In this document: positions 39,988 to 48,035 of the stretch, in pieces
Position numbering within the stretch: the stretch's first letter is position 1
Layout: each line of letters opens with the position of its first letter
NCBI RefSeq assembly: GCF_014635025.1
Contig: NZ_BMCE01000001.1
Span: forward strand, 1,488,001-1,552,000
Direction: 5' to 3'
Source of the DNA: Fictibacillus barbaricus
GTDB taxonomy: Bacteria; Bacillota; Bacilli; Bacillales; Fictibacillaceae
Length of the DNA stretch: 64,000 nucleotides
Translations under genes and position numbers: made by a program
The notes under the pieces: model-generated
The model's database searches: none
The model's input: only the letters and a program-made list of their open reading frames with translations
What the model was told of the DNA's origin: nothing

Positions 39988-40020
39988 AAAAAAAAAAGAC
40001 TTTGGAATTGTCCAAAGTCT
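39988..40020 (-). terminator. Terminator of the purine permease gene
   Basis: On the minus strand AGACTTTGGA (40020-40011) and TCCAAAGTCT (40006-39997) form a perfect 10-base stem with a four-base loop, then a run of about ten T. Confidence 0.92.
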
Positions 40021-40033
40021 CTTTATTTATTGT

Positions 40034-41293
40034 TTACACAATTGTATGAAGAATAAAATTCATAAAGAATAAGAAGGCGATCACATACATCGTTATCGGT
40101 ATTTGCTTTTTTTGACCAGACATCCACTTGATTAATGGATAGGCAATAAAGCCAAAAGCTAATCCGTCCACTATGCTGTATGTTAACGGAATCAAAGCGA
40201 TGATCAAGAATGATGGAAACATTTCCGTAAAGTCGGACAGCGGAATATGCTGAATCTGTTGAACCATCAGTCCACCGATAATGATCAAAATAGGAGCAAT
40301 GGCCCCATCAGGAATATAAGCAATAAAAGGAGCTGCAAAAATAGACCCTATGAACAAGACCGCAACCGTTATACTTGTTATACCTGTTCTTCCGCCTTCT
40401 GTAATACCAGATGCACTCTCTACCGTTGAGATCGTCGGACTCGTTCCGAATAAGCCGGATACGATTGAAGAGACTGCATTGGCTTGAAATGCTTTTGGGA
40501 ATTTTTCTTGGTCAGGCAGTAGGCCATATAATAAGCCCATGTTTTCAAACGTGATGATCATTGTGAGTGAAAACGTGGCAATCCAAAAGGAAAGCTCGGT
40601 AATGCCTGAGAAATCAAGAGCAAATAGCAATTCACCAAAAGGTTGAAAAGAAAATCCGTCTGACATCCCTTTAACTTCCTGTTTGTGACCCATTAACAAA
40701 CCGATCAGAGTTGTTAATGCGATTCCTATTAGGAAGCTTCCCTTTATATTCTTTAAGAACAAAGCCAGTGTTATAGCGAGACCAACCATTGTTAGAATCG
40801 CGTCTGGATGGTTTAAATGTCCTAATTTTACAAAAGTGGCAGAACTTGCTTCAATAATTCCGCCTTTTTGCAGACCTATAAAGGTTAAGAACAAACCAAT
40901 ACCAACTGTAATGCTATGTTTTAAAGATTGAGGGATACTTTTTGAAAGTATATCTTTCAATGGTGTGGATGCTGCGATTAAAAAGAAAACCCCAGAAAGA
41001 ACGACTGCTGCAAGTGCTTCTTGCCAGCTTAAGTTCATTCCTTGCACGATGGTGTAGGTGAAAAATGCATTTACACCCATACCAGGGGTTAAGACGATAG
41101 GAGCATCTGCATAAAGCCCCATAATCAAACATCCAACAACAGAAGTTAGGATCGTAGCTAAGACTACACCTTCATAAGGCATACCAGCATCCGCTAATAT
41201 TAATGGGTTAACGACAATAATATAAGCGATCGTAAAGAATGATGTGATCCCAGCGAGTACTTCCTTTTTTAGTGAAACGTGATTCTGTTTCAT
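40034..41293 (-). CDS. NCS2 family nucleobase permease (AzgA/PbuG-like)
   Basis: Membrane permease of the NCS2 family, AzgA-like branch, importing hypoxanthine, guanine or adenine. It has 419 residues with about 12-13 membrane segments and the branch signatures GLYADAPIVLTPGMGVNAFFTYTIV and TSPTISTVESASGITEGGRTG. It resembles PbuG/PbuO; exact substrate is not decidable. On the minus strand a TATAAT-like -10 box lies at 41362-41357 with a poor -35. I saw no guanine-riboswitch sequence in the leader. B. subtilis has no such gene at this place. Confidence 0.9.
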   Translation of the reverse strand: MKQNHVSLKKEVLAGITSFFTIAYIIVVNPLILADAGMPYEGVVLATILTSVVGCLIMGLYADAPIVLTPGMGVNAFFTYTIVQGMNLSWQEALAAVVLSGVFFLIAASTPLKDILSKSIPQSLKHSITVGIGLFLTFIGLQKGGIIEASSATFVKLGHLNHPDAILTMVGLAITLALFLKNIKGSFLIGIALTTLIGLLMGHKQEVKGMSDGFSFQPFGELLFALDFSGITELSFWIATFSLTMIITFENMGLLYGLLPDQEKFPKAFQANAVSSIVSGLFGTSPTISTVESASGITEGGRTGITSITVAVLFIGSIFAAPFIAYIPDGAIAPILIIIGGLMVQQIQHIPLSDFTEMFPSFLIIALIPLTYSIVDGLAFGFIAYPLIKWMSGQKKQIPITMYVIAFLFFMNFILHTIV

Positions 41294-41395
41294 TTATTTC
41301 CTCTCTTAAATCTTAAAACAAACCCTCTCCCACCCAGCAGATTCCTGCCAGAGATGATTATATAGCAAATGTAGAAATATGGCTAGAAAAAATCG

Positions 41396-41424
41396 TTTAC
41401 AATCTTGTGTCCACACTATATAAT
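41396..41424 (+). promoter_or_regulatory. Sigma-A promoter of the manganese transport operon
   Basis: TTTACA (41396-41401) and TATAAT (41419-41424) are exactly 17 bases apart. The start would be about 41431, giving a leader of about 150 bases. Confidence 0.8.
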
Positions 41425-41459
41425 TTGACTTAAGTAAAAAAGTTGCCTAAAGGAAACTT
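41423..41459 (+). promoter_or_regulatory. Tandem MntR-like operators
   Basis: ATTTGACTTAAGTAAAAA (41423-41440) and AAGTTGCCTAAAGGAAACTT (41440-41459) are palindromic and match the MntR pattern TTTGCCTTAAGGAAA, the second better. They cover the transcription start, so Mn-bound MntR would repress the operon. Confidence 0.7.
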
Positions 41460-41529
41460 TTTCTCATGTGAATGAATCACTCTCCTTCTTCTTGTTTCAT
41501 ACATTGTGAAGGGATTATTTTTTTAACTA

Positions 41530-41550
41530 AAAGTTGCACTAAGGCAAAAT
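41530..41550 (+). promoter_or_regulatory. Third MntR-like operator
   Basis: AAAGTTGCACTAAGGCAAAA contains TTGCACTAAGGCAAAA, the reverse of the MntR pattern (TTTTGCCTTAGTGCAA). It lies about 40 bases before the first gene. Confidence 0.55.
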
Positions 41551-41582
41551 TAGTTACCGAGTGAAAAAGGAGGTCTTTTTCT

Positions 41583-42332
41583 ATGGAACGTGCATTAAAG
41601 ATAGATCAGCTATATGTTTCATACCTGGGGAATCAAGTGGTGAAAGATATAACATTTTCAGTAGAAAAGGGAAGTTTGGTAGGTATAATCGGACCTAATG
41701 GTGCAGGGAAATCTACTATGATGAAAGCTGTGTTAAATCTTATCGCAAAAGATAAAGGTGAAGTTGAAGTATTTGGGGAACCCCTGAAAAAATGGAAAAA
41801 AAGAATCGCCTATGTTCCTCAGCGTTCTGATATCGACTGGGACTTTCCGATAACAGTATTTGACGTAGTGTTATTAGGCACCTATCCGAACCTGGGATTA
41901 TTTAAACGTCCTTCTAAAGCCGATAGAAAGTGGGCACATGAATGTTTAAAAACCGTAGGAATGGATGCGTTCAGCAACAGGCAGATCGGAGAACTTTCAG
42001 GAGGACAGCAGCAAAGAGTTTTCCTTGCCAGAGCACTTGCACAAAATGCGGAACTTTTTTTCCTAGATGAACCGTTTGTTGGAATTGATGTAGCTAGTGA
42101 AGAAACGATCATTCATATTTTAAGAGATCTGAAAAATGAAGGTAAAACCATTCTTGTCGTGCATCATGATTTAAGTAAAGCTGAATCTTACTTTGATCAC
42201 TTGCTTCTTCTTAATAAAAATATGATTCAATATGGCGCTTCTGAAGAAGTCCTTCAGCCAGAGGTGATCACGAAAGCATATGCGAATCAGTTCTCATTTC
42301 TTCAGACAAAAGGAGTGAATGTAACATCATGA
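41583..42332 (+). CDS. mntB: Manganese ABC transporter, ATP-binding protein
   Basis: ABC ATPase of the metal-ion family. It has 249 residues with Walker A GPNGAGKSTMMKA, Q-loop PQRSDIDWDFPI, signature [15 protein letters not shown], Walker B LFFLDEPFVGID and switch H (VVHHDLSK). It overlaps the permease gene by four bases. Specificity for manganese is inferred from the MntR-like operators and the ligand set of the binding protein. The strong AAGGAGG site precedes the ATG. Confidence 0.9.
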   Translation: MERALKIDQLYVSYLGNQVVKDITFSVEKGSLVGIIGPNGAGKSTMMKAVLNLIAKDKGEVEVFGEPLKKWKKRIAYVPQRSDIDWDFPITVFDVVLLGTYPNLGLFKRPSKADRKWAHECLKTVGMDAFSNRQIGELSGGQQQRVFLARALAQNAELFFLDEPFVGIDVASEETIIHILRDLKNEGKTILVVHHDLSKAESYFDHLLLLNKNMIQYGASEEVLQPEVITKAYANQFSFLQTKGVNVTS

Positions 42333-43201
42333 ATATGTTTGAATTTTTTCAGGCGCTCTTCCAATATGAATTTTTACAGAAGGCATTGTTTACATCTGTA
42401 GTAGTGGGCGTGATCTGCGGTATTGTAGGGTGCTTTATCATCTTAAGAGGAATGGCACTCATGGGAGATGCCATTTCACATGCTGTGTTACCTGGAGTCG
42501 CGATCAGCTACATGCTGGGCATCAACTTCTTCTTCGGTGCCGTAATTACAGGTGTTCTTACGGCGGTCGGAATTGGTTATGTCAGTCAAAACAGCCGAAT
42601 TAAACATGATATGGCGATTGGTATTATGTTCACGAGCATGTTTGCAGTAGGTATCGTTATTATCACGATGATGAAAAGCTCCGCAGATCTTTATCACATC
42701 CTTTTTGGAAACGTGCTGGCTGTAAGAATGAGTGACATGTGGATTACACTTGGAATCGGAGTACTAGTGATCGGGCTTGTTGTTATCTTTTACAAAGAAC
42801 TTCTCGTTTCTACTTTTGATCCAACTATGGCACAAAGTTATGGTTTGCCGAATAAATGGATCCATTACGCATTAATGGCAGTATTGACGATGGTAACGGT
42901 AGCTTCACTTCAGACGGTTGGGATTGTTCTTGTTGTTGCAATGTTAATAACTCCAGCAGCTACCGCTTATCTGCTCACGAACCGTTTGTCAGTCATGATC
43001 TATTTGTCTGCAGCACTAGGTATTGTAGCATCCGTATTCGGTTTATATTTTAGTTTTACTTACAACCTTGCATCAGGTGCCACAATTGTTTTAGTTTCAG
43101 CATTTCTGTTTGCCATGGCGTTTTTCTTTTCACCATCCCAAGGGTTGGTTTGGAAAGCTCATAAATCAAGAAGAAACAGACTGGAACTGATGCGAAAATA
43201 G
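42329..43201 (+). CDS. mntC: Manganese ABC transporter, permease
   Basis: ABC-3 family membrane subunit of 290 residues with eight to nine membrane segments; AMLITPAATAYLLTNRL and the start MALMGDAISHAVLPGVAISY are family signatures. It overlaps mntB at ATGA. The last 20 residues are basic and cytoplasmic. Only one permease gene is present, unlike the two (mntC, mntD) of B. subtilis, so it probably works as a homodimer. Confidence 0.9.
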   Translation: MNMFEFFQALFQYEFLQKALFTSVVVGVICGIVGCFIILRGMALMGDAISHAVLPGVAISYMLGINFFFGAVITGVLTAVGIGYVSQNSRIKHDMAIGIMFTSMFAVGIVIITMMKSSADLYHILFGNVLAVRMSDMWITLGIGVLVIGLVVIFYKELLVSTFDPTMAQSYGLPNKWIHYALMAVLTMVTVASLQTVGIVLVVAMLITPAATAYLLTNRLSVMIYLSAALGIVASVFGLYFSFTYNLASGATIVLVSAFLFAMAFFFSPSQGLVWKAHKSRRNRLELMRK

Positions 43202-43214
43202 GGAGGATGGTTAT

Positions 43215-44135
43215 ATGTTTAAAAAGTTAGCAAGTCTCATTCTTGCAAGTGCATTATTAGCTGCTGCAGCAGGATGCAGCGCAGGGAAAGATGGATCTGA
43301 AAAGGTAGAAGTCGTTGCCACATACTCCATTATTTATGATTTAGTTAAGAACGTAGGCGGAGACAAAGTGGATGTTCATAGCATGGTGCCGATTGGTGCA
43401 AATCCTCATGAATATGATCCCCTTCCAGAAGATGTACTAAAAACAACTGATGCAGATGTTGTATTCTATAATGGATTAAACTTAGAAGAAGGGAATTCAT
43501 GGTTTAACAAACTATTAAAAACATCAGATAAGGATGGAAAAGATGCACCAGTTTACCGCGTAAGTGAAGGGGTAAAAGCGATTCACTTAGAATCGAAGGG
43601 ACTTGAAGAAGAACCAGATCCACACGCTTGGCTGAACATTGAAAACGGTATTATCTATGTTGAGAATATAAGAGATGCCCTTATCAAAGAAGACCCGGAC
43701 AACAAAGAGTACTACGAAAAAAATGCAGAAAAATACATTTCAGAATTAAAAACACTCCATGAAAAAACCATAACTGAACTTCAAAAAATACCAAAAGAAA
43801 AACGTGTCCTAGTAACAAGTGAAGGAGCATTTAAATATTTTGGTGAAGCGTATAACATGAACACTGCTTTTGTATGGGAAATAAATTCAGAAAACCAAGG
43901 TACTCCTCAACAGATAAAAAATCTGGTAGACCTTATTAAAGGAGGAAGTGTTTCAGCTCTATTTGTAGAAACCAGTGTAGATCCAAGAAGCATGGAAACT
44001 GTCTCAAAAGAAACGGGTGTCCCGATTAAAGGTAAAGTATTTACAGATTCTCTAGGAAAGCAGGGAGAAGAAGGAGATACGTACAAAAAAATGATGGAGT
44101 GGAACACACAAACAGTTATCGAAGGTCTAAAATAA
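43215..44135 (+). CDS. mntA: Manganese ABC transporter, substrate-binding lipoprotein
   Basis: Cluster A-I metal-binding lipoprotein. The lipobox is LLAAAAGC with Cys21 as the lipid site. Metal ligands His65 (NPHEY), His137 (DPHAW), Glu203 (TSEG) and Asp278 (FTDS) fall at nearly the same spacing as the Mn site of PsaA-type proteins; zinc proteins of this class usually have a third His and a His-rich loop, which is missing here. It has 306 residues with a GGAGGATGG-like site. It closes the operon, followed by a terminator. Confidence 0.92.
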   Translation: MFKKLASLILASALLAAAAGCSAGKDGSEKVEVVATYSIIYDLVKNVGGDKVDVHSMVPIGANPHEYDPLPEDVLKTTDADVVFYNGLNLEEGNSWFNKLLKTSDKDGKDAPVYRVSEGVKAIHLESKGLEEEPDPHAWLNIENGIIYVENIRDALIKEDPDNKEYYEKNAEKYISELKTLHEKTITELQKIPKEKRVLVTSEGAFKYFGEAYNMNTAFVWEINSENQGTPQQIKNLVDLIKGGSVSALFVETSVDPRSMETVSKETGVPIKGKVFTDSLGKQGEEGDTYKKMMEWNTQTVIEGLK

Positions 44136-44146
44136 AATTTATTGAT

Positions 44147-44179
44147 CAGAAGCAGGAAACGTCCAGCTTCTGTTTTTTT
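44147..44179 (+). terminator. Terminator after mntA
   Basis: CAGAAGC (44147-44153) pairs with GCTTCTG (44166-44172), 12-base loop, then T7. Confidence 0.88.
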
Positions 44180-44237
44180 GTTTTCTATAACTTTGATTTA
44201 TAATAATGTAAGATGATATTAAAAGGCAGGGTAACGT

Positions 44238-44888
44238 ATGAAAATAAAAGCTGTCTGTTTTGATATGGATGGTGTCGTTGTAGATACAATGAGTCACCAT
44301 GTTGAAGCATGGCGTTATGCATTTAATAAAAAGGGCTATGATCATGAAGATCTAGTATTTTATACAAGAGAAGGAATGCCCGGGAAGAAAACCATTGAAG
44401 ATATCTTTAAATTTTCCGGTATAGATTTTACAGAGCAAGAAGTTGAAGAGATCTATTTGCAGAAGAGAGATTACTTTAAAAACCATGCTAAATACAGTTT
44501 TATTGAAGAAGCAGTCTCTCTATTAAAAACCCTGTACAGTCAAGGTGTTACAATAGCCTTAGTAACAGGAAGCCGGAAAGAGTTCGTTTCTGAAGTACTT
44601 GCGGAACTTCCTATTACCTTTCATTCCATTATTACTGGTGATGACGTAATAGAAGGAAAACCGTCACCCGAACCCTATTTATTAGTCATGAACGAGTATG
44701 ATTATCAACCATATGAGTGGCTTGTTATTGAAAACGCACCACTTGGCATAGAGTCAGCAAAGTTTGCAGGAGCTTATTGTTTAGCTGTAGAGACAACACT
44801 TGAAGAGGAATATCTAAAGAAAGCAGATATGATCATAAAACCCTCAGAACTGCAGCAAACAGTCGAGGGTCTTTTGAAGAAGAGGTGA
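44238..44888 (+). CDS. HAD-superfamily phosphatase (beta-phosphoglucomutase-like)
   Basis: A 216-residue HAD hydrolase of subfamily I with an alpha-helical cap. The catalytic DMDGV is at residues 9-13, motif II is LVTGSRKEF, the lysine motif is GKPSPEPY, and the last acidic motif is VIENAPLGIESAKFAGA. These are typical of beta-phosphoglucomutase and related sugar phosphatases; the true substrate cannot be read. It stands alone between the Mn and Zn transport operons, and a connection with metals is not indicated by sequence. Confidence 0.88.
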   Translation: MKIKAVCFDMDGVVVDTMSHHVEAWRYAFNKKGYDHEDLVFYTREGMPGKKTIEDIFKFSGIDFTEQEVEEIYLQKRDYFKNHAKYSFIEEAVSLLKTLYSQGVTIALVTGSRKEFVSEVLAELPITFHSIITGDDVIEGKPSPEPYLLVMNEYDYQPYEWLVIENAPLGIESAKFAGAYCLAVETTLEEEYLKKADMIIKPSELQQTVEGLLKKR

Positions 44889-44917
44889 GGAACTCCGGTT
44901 ATCATCAAATTTTCTTA

Positions 44918-44947
44918 CAGCATGTCAAATTAGGCATGTTGTTTTAC
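44918..44947 (+). terminator. Weak terminator after the HAD gene
   Basis: CAGCATG (44918-44924) pairs with CATGTTG (44935-44941) with one wobble, followed by a short T run. Confidence 0.45.
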
Positions 44948-44964
44948 TTTGTTCATTTTTCGTG

Positions 44965-45003
44965 TATACTATGAGACAGTCTAAATCGTACTCATTACTA
45001 CTT
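44965..45003 (+). promoter_or_regulatory. Promoter -10 and Zur box of the zinc operon
   Basis: TATACT at 44965-44970 is a likely -10 box with a poor -35 near 44942. The 21 bases at 44983-45003 match the Zur box AAATCGTAATNATTACGATTT at 18 positions (AAATCGTA...ATTAC). The box lies just downstream of the expected start, so zinc-loaded Zur would repress the operon that encodes it. Confidence 0.7.
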
Positions 45004-45028
45004 ATTTTCATTTTCACGGAGGTTTATC

Positions 45029-45805
45029 ATGAAGAACAATTTAAATTCTATAGCCATTCGTGTAGATGATTTATCATTCCATTATGGTGACAAAAATGTA
45101 TTGCAGCATGTAACGATGGATATAAAAAAAGGATCTTTTTTAGGACTAGTAGGTCCAAATGGATCCGGTAAATCTACACTGATCAAATGTATACTAGGTC
45201 TCCAAAAGCCTCAGCAAGGCAATGTTTATCTATTTGGAGAAAAAATAAATAAATTTAATGATTGGGAAAAGATCGGCTATGTTTCCCAAAAAGCAAACAG
45301 TTTTAATACAGCTTTCCCGGCAACTGCTTTTGAAGTCGTCTCTATGGGGCTTTTTGGAAGGGTTGGATTATTCCGCTTCTTAAAGGCTGCAGACAAGAGG
45401 AAAGTTTGGGAAGCACTTAAGTCAGTAAACATGGAACAATATGCACACCAAAATATAGGGGAACTCTCCGGGGGGCAGCAGCAGCGAGTCTTTATTGCAA
45501 GGGCGCTCGTAAGTGATCCAATGCTCCTTATATTGGATGAACCGACTGTTGGTGTTGATACAGAGTCATCAGAATCCTTTTATAAACTGTTAAAGGAACT
45601 TCATTACAATAATAATATGACACTGGTTTTAGTTACACACGATGTCGGAGTAATGACGGATTATGTGACAGATGTAGCTTGTTTAAATAAGCAGATTCAT
45701 TTTCATGGAAACACTAGAGAATTTGAAACAAGTTCTTCTGAAAATATTTCTGCTTTTTATGGTCATCATGTTCATGTTCTTCACCATGATCATGACCATG
45801 CGTAA
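45029..45805 (+). CDS. znuC: Zinc ABC transporter, ATP-binding protein
   Basis: ABC ATPase of 258 residues with Walker A GPNGSGKSTLIKC, Q-loop [26 protein letters not shown], Walker B LLILDEPTVGVD and a His switch. The C-terminus is His-rich (YGHHVHVLHHDHDHA), a mark of zinc-specific AdcC/ZnuC proteins. The ribosome binding site is ACGGAGG. It is followed by its permease and Zur; no substrate-binding gene is in this operon, so that lipoprotein must be encoded elsewhere. Confidence 0.92.
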   Translation: MKNNLNSIAIRVDDLSFHYGDKNVLQHVTMDIKKGSFLGLVGPNGSGKSTLIKCILGLQKPQQGNVYLFGEKINKFNDWEKIGYVSQKANSFNTAFPATAFEVVSMGLFGRVGLFRFLKAADKRKVWEALKSVNMEQYAHQNIGELSGGQQQRVFIARALVSDPMLLILDEPTVGVDTESSESFYKLLKELHYNNNMTLVLVTHDVGVMTDYVTDVACLNKQIHFHGNTREFETSSSENISAFYGHHVHVLHHDHDHA

Positions 45806-45817
45806 GGGGATGAATGA

Positions 45818-46666
45818 ATGTTACCGTTTTTAAAATATGAATTTTTACAAAATGCCTTCTTAACTGGGATCATGGTAGGACTCCTGGCTCCTGTGCTGGG
45901 GGTGTTTATCGTTGTCAGAAGGCAAGCTCTTATTGCTGATGCGCTCTCCCATATTACATTGGCTGGGATAGCAGCAAACCTGCTTTTAGGTAAATGGTCA
46001 TCTTTTTTTGCTACAGCCAATCCCATTTACCTTGGAATGGCCTTTTCAGTAGGAGGAGCCATATTTATTGAACAGCTTAGAAAAGTGTATAAACATTATG
46101 AAGAGCTGGCTATACCCATTATTATGTCAGCAGGAATCGGTCTAAGTGTGATCTTCATATCAATGGCTGATGGTTTTAATACGGATTTATTTAATTATTT
46201 ATTTGGAAGTATTATCGCGGTTAAGCAGTCAGATGTATGGACCGTTTTTGCTATTTTAATTGTTGTTTTGCTGTTTGTATTCTTTATGTATAAAGAATTG
46301 TTTGTTCTCTCTTTTGATGAAGAACAAGGGAGACTTTCGGGAATCAGGAGTAACTGGATATTGGTTGCTTTTATGGCGATGACCGCATTAGTCATTGCCG
46401 CCTCCATGAAAATAGTCGGGATCCTTTTAGTTTCTGCACTGATGACTTTGCCAGTAGCAGCAAGTATCCGCATCGCGAAAGGATTTAAACAGGCGATCTG
46501 GCTTTCTGTCCTTTTTGGCGAGGTTGCCGTTATTTCCGGTATGTTTCTTTCCTACTACCTGGACCTTGCTTCAGGTGGAACCATTGTGTTATGTCTCGTT
46601 GTAATATTATTTTTGTGTATTAGTTATAAAAAATTTACAGGTTCTCGAAAGGTGGGTCACTTGTGA
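45818..46666 (+). CDS. znuB: Zinc ABC transporter, permease
   Basis: ABC-3 family permease of 282 residues with about eight membrane helices; RRQALIADALSHITLAGIAANLLL and LVSALMTLPVAASIRIAKGF are conserved. It follows znuC after 12 bases and overlaps zur by four bases. The gene order with a downstream zur matches many Bacillaceae and staphylococci. Confidence 0.93.
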   Translation: MLPFLKYEFLQNAFLTGIMVGLLAPVLGVFIVVRRQALIADALSHITLAGIAANLLLGKWSSFFATANPIYLGMAFSVGGAIFIEQLRKVYKHYEELAIPIIMSAGIGLSVIFISMADGFNTDLFNYLFGSIIAVKQSDVWTVFAILIVVLLFVFFMYKELFVLSFDEEQGRLSGIRSNWILVAFMAMTALVIAASMKIVGILLVSALMTLPVAASIRIAKGFKQAIWLSVLFGEVAVISGMFLSYYLDLASGGTIVLCLVVILFLCISYKKFTGSRKVGHL

Positions 46667-47088
46667 AATTTTCATTAACGATAGATGAAGCGCTGACTCT
46701 TTTAAAAGAGAAGGGTTATAAATATACAGAAAAAAGAAAAGATCTTCTTTCTGTGTTTGCCCGAGAAAAAAGGTATCTTTCTGCAAAAGATGTTCAAGAA
46801 GAACTGAAGGAACAATATCCAGGTCTTAGTTTTGATACCATTTATCGTAATTTAACAACTTTCGTTGATTTAGGATTACTTGAAGAAACGGAATGGGAAG
46901 GCGAAAAGAAATTTCGATTCACATGCTCTCATAACGAGCATCATCACCATTTAATCTGTTTGATGTGCGGCAGTACAAAGTCCATTCTTTCATGTCCGAT
47001 GGAAGCACTTAACAATGAGCTAAAGGGTTTTGATGTAACAGGCCATAAGTTTGAGATCTATGGCTATTGTTCTGAATGCAGAACGTAA
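46663..47088 (+). CDS. zur: Zinc uptake regulator Zur (Fur family)
   Basis: Fur-family repressor that uses zinc as co-repressor. It has 141 residues: a winged-helix N-terminus (GYKYTEKRKDLLSVF, LSFDTIYRNLTTFVDLGLLEE) and a metal-binding C-terminus with the His cluster NEHHHH and two CxxC pairs (CLMCGSTK, CSECRT) for the structural zinc. The GTG start at 46663 overlaps the znuB stop. It corresponds to B. subtilis YqfV/Zur by location and motif, and is autoregulated through the box at 44983. Confidence 0.93.
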   Translation: MKFSLTIDEALTLLKEKGYKYTEKRKDLLSVFAREKRYLSAKDVQEELKEQYPGLSFDTIYRNLTTFVDLGLLEETEWEGEKKFRFTCSHNEHHHHLICLMCGSTKSILSCPMEALNNELKGFDVTGHKFEIYGYCSECRT

Positions 47089-47114
47089 AATTTTATTCTA
47101 AAATGTAGTATGTT

Positions 47115-47157
47115 CCTCCTTTCATTTAGCCAAGCTAAAGAGAAAGGAGGTTTTTTT
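47115..47157 (+). terminator. Terminator hairpin containing the DUF1540 ribosome binding site
   Basis: CCTCCTTTC (47115-47123) pairs perfectly with GAAAGGAGG (47142-47150); an inner TTTAGC/GCTAAA stem (47125-47130, 47134-47139) extends it. T7 follows at 47151-47157. It ends the zinc operon, and its 3' arm is the Shine-Dalgarno sequence of the next gene. Confidence 0.9.
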
Positions 47158-47370
47158 ATGCCTGAAGTAAAATGTAATGTTTCGAATTGTACCTATTGGG
47201 GGGAAGGCAATAACTGTATAGCAGATGCCATTCTTGTTGAGATTGACAAGCATGCCAATATGTCTGTGGACATGAGTGCTGACGGTGACCTCCTTGGCGA
47301 TGCTGCACATAAAGATGCAGCACACGATCCAGCTGAAACTTGCTGTCACACTTTCAGACCGAAACACTAA
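47158..47370 (+). CDS. DUF1540 domain-containing protein
   Basis: A 70-residue, cysteine-containing protein. The DUF1540 core C-x-V-x-x-C-x-Y/F-W (VKCNVSNCTYWGEGNNCIA) is near the N-terminus, and a second cysteine pair (ETCCHTF) lies near the C-terminus; four to five Cys with His suggest metal binding. Function is unknown. The ATG at 47158 follows the perfect AAAGGAGG with a T7 spacer, which together form a terminator hairpin. An earlier ATG (47110) lies before that hairpin and is rejected. Confidence 0.88.
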   Translation: MPEVKCNVSNCTYWGEGNNCIADAILVEIDKHANMSVDMSADGDLLGDAAHKDAAHDPAETCCHTFRPKH

Positions 47371-47372
47371 AC

Positions 47373-47398
47373 AAGGGGCCGTTATTGGCCTCTTTTCT
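47373..47398 (+). terminator. Terminator after the DUF1540 gene
   Basis: AAGGGGCC (47373-47380) pairs with GGCCTCTT (47387-47394) with one wobble; a short T-rich tail follows. Confidence 0.75.
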
Positions 47399-47483
47399 TA
47401 TGCCCATAAGTTAACATCTATGAAATACCCTTTTTAAAGCCATAATAAGAACGCTCCTTAAGACTATAAGAGGGGGAATTCTA

Positions 47484-47852
47484 ATGGCATACGAAGAAAA
47501 AGATGAACGTCGTATAAATGAAGCCGACTATCGTGAAGAAATGGCGGCAGAGGCTGTACCCATAAGAAGTGATATGACATTACCTGAAAACGAGCGACCT
47601 CGTTTTGCGGATAACGATCACCGACATGAGCACGAAGGTAAACGTGAGCGTGAAGGCGGAAGAGCGACTGGTATGATCGCGATCATCCTTTCCGTGCTAT
47701 CTCTGTTTATACTTCCTGTGTTATTTGGAGCAGCAGGAATCATCGTTGGATTTATTGCCAGAAGACAAGGTGCAAAATCGCTTGGAAACTGGGCGATCGG
47801 AATAGGTATCGTTTCGATAATCATTTCATTATTTTTTGCACCATTCTTTTAA
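47484..47852 (+). CDS. yqfX: YqfX-like membrane protein (DUF4190-type)
   Basis: A 122-residue protein: a charged, His/Arg/Glu-rich cytoplasmic N-terminus (1-60) and two membrane helices (about 64-90 and 100-120) separated by the short GFIARRQGAKSLGNW. The helix-GxxG-helix pattern resembles DUF4190 and matches YqfX by position between zur and ispG. Function is unknown. A GGGGGAATT binding site precedes the ATG. Confidence 0.75.
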   Translation: MAYEEKDERRINEADYREEMAAEAVPIRSDMTLPENERPRFADNDHRHEHEGKREREGGRATGMIAIILSVLSLFILPVLFGAAGIIVGFIARRQGAKSLGNWAIGIGIVSIIISLFFAPFF

Positions 47853-47866
47853 AGGACAAAGGAGCT

Positions 47867-47895
47867 GAGAAGAAGCAGATGCTTCTTCTTTCTTT
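47867..47895 (+). terminator. Terminator after yqfX
   Basis: AGAAGAAGC (47868-47876) and GCTTCTTCT (47881-47889) form a perfect stem with a four-base loop, followed by a T-rich tract. Confidence 0.82.
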
Positions 47896-48035
47896 GTTTA
47901 CCTTCTCATTTCAATTATTAAAACATTTGGAAATATGTTTATAGAGTATAAAAGAAGGGTAATTAAAAAAGTTTTATTTTACTTAATAATTATATATAAT
48001 GTTTATCTATACTTTTTAAGGTCAGGTGTAAAAAA

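Noticed and set aside
41294-41395. Possible guanine riboswitch in the leader of the NCS2 permease
   Set aside because: The conserved loop and junction sequences of purine riboswitches are not present on the minus strand; only a poor inverted repeat near 41330-41360 was seen.
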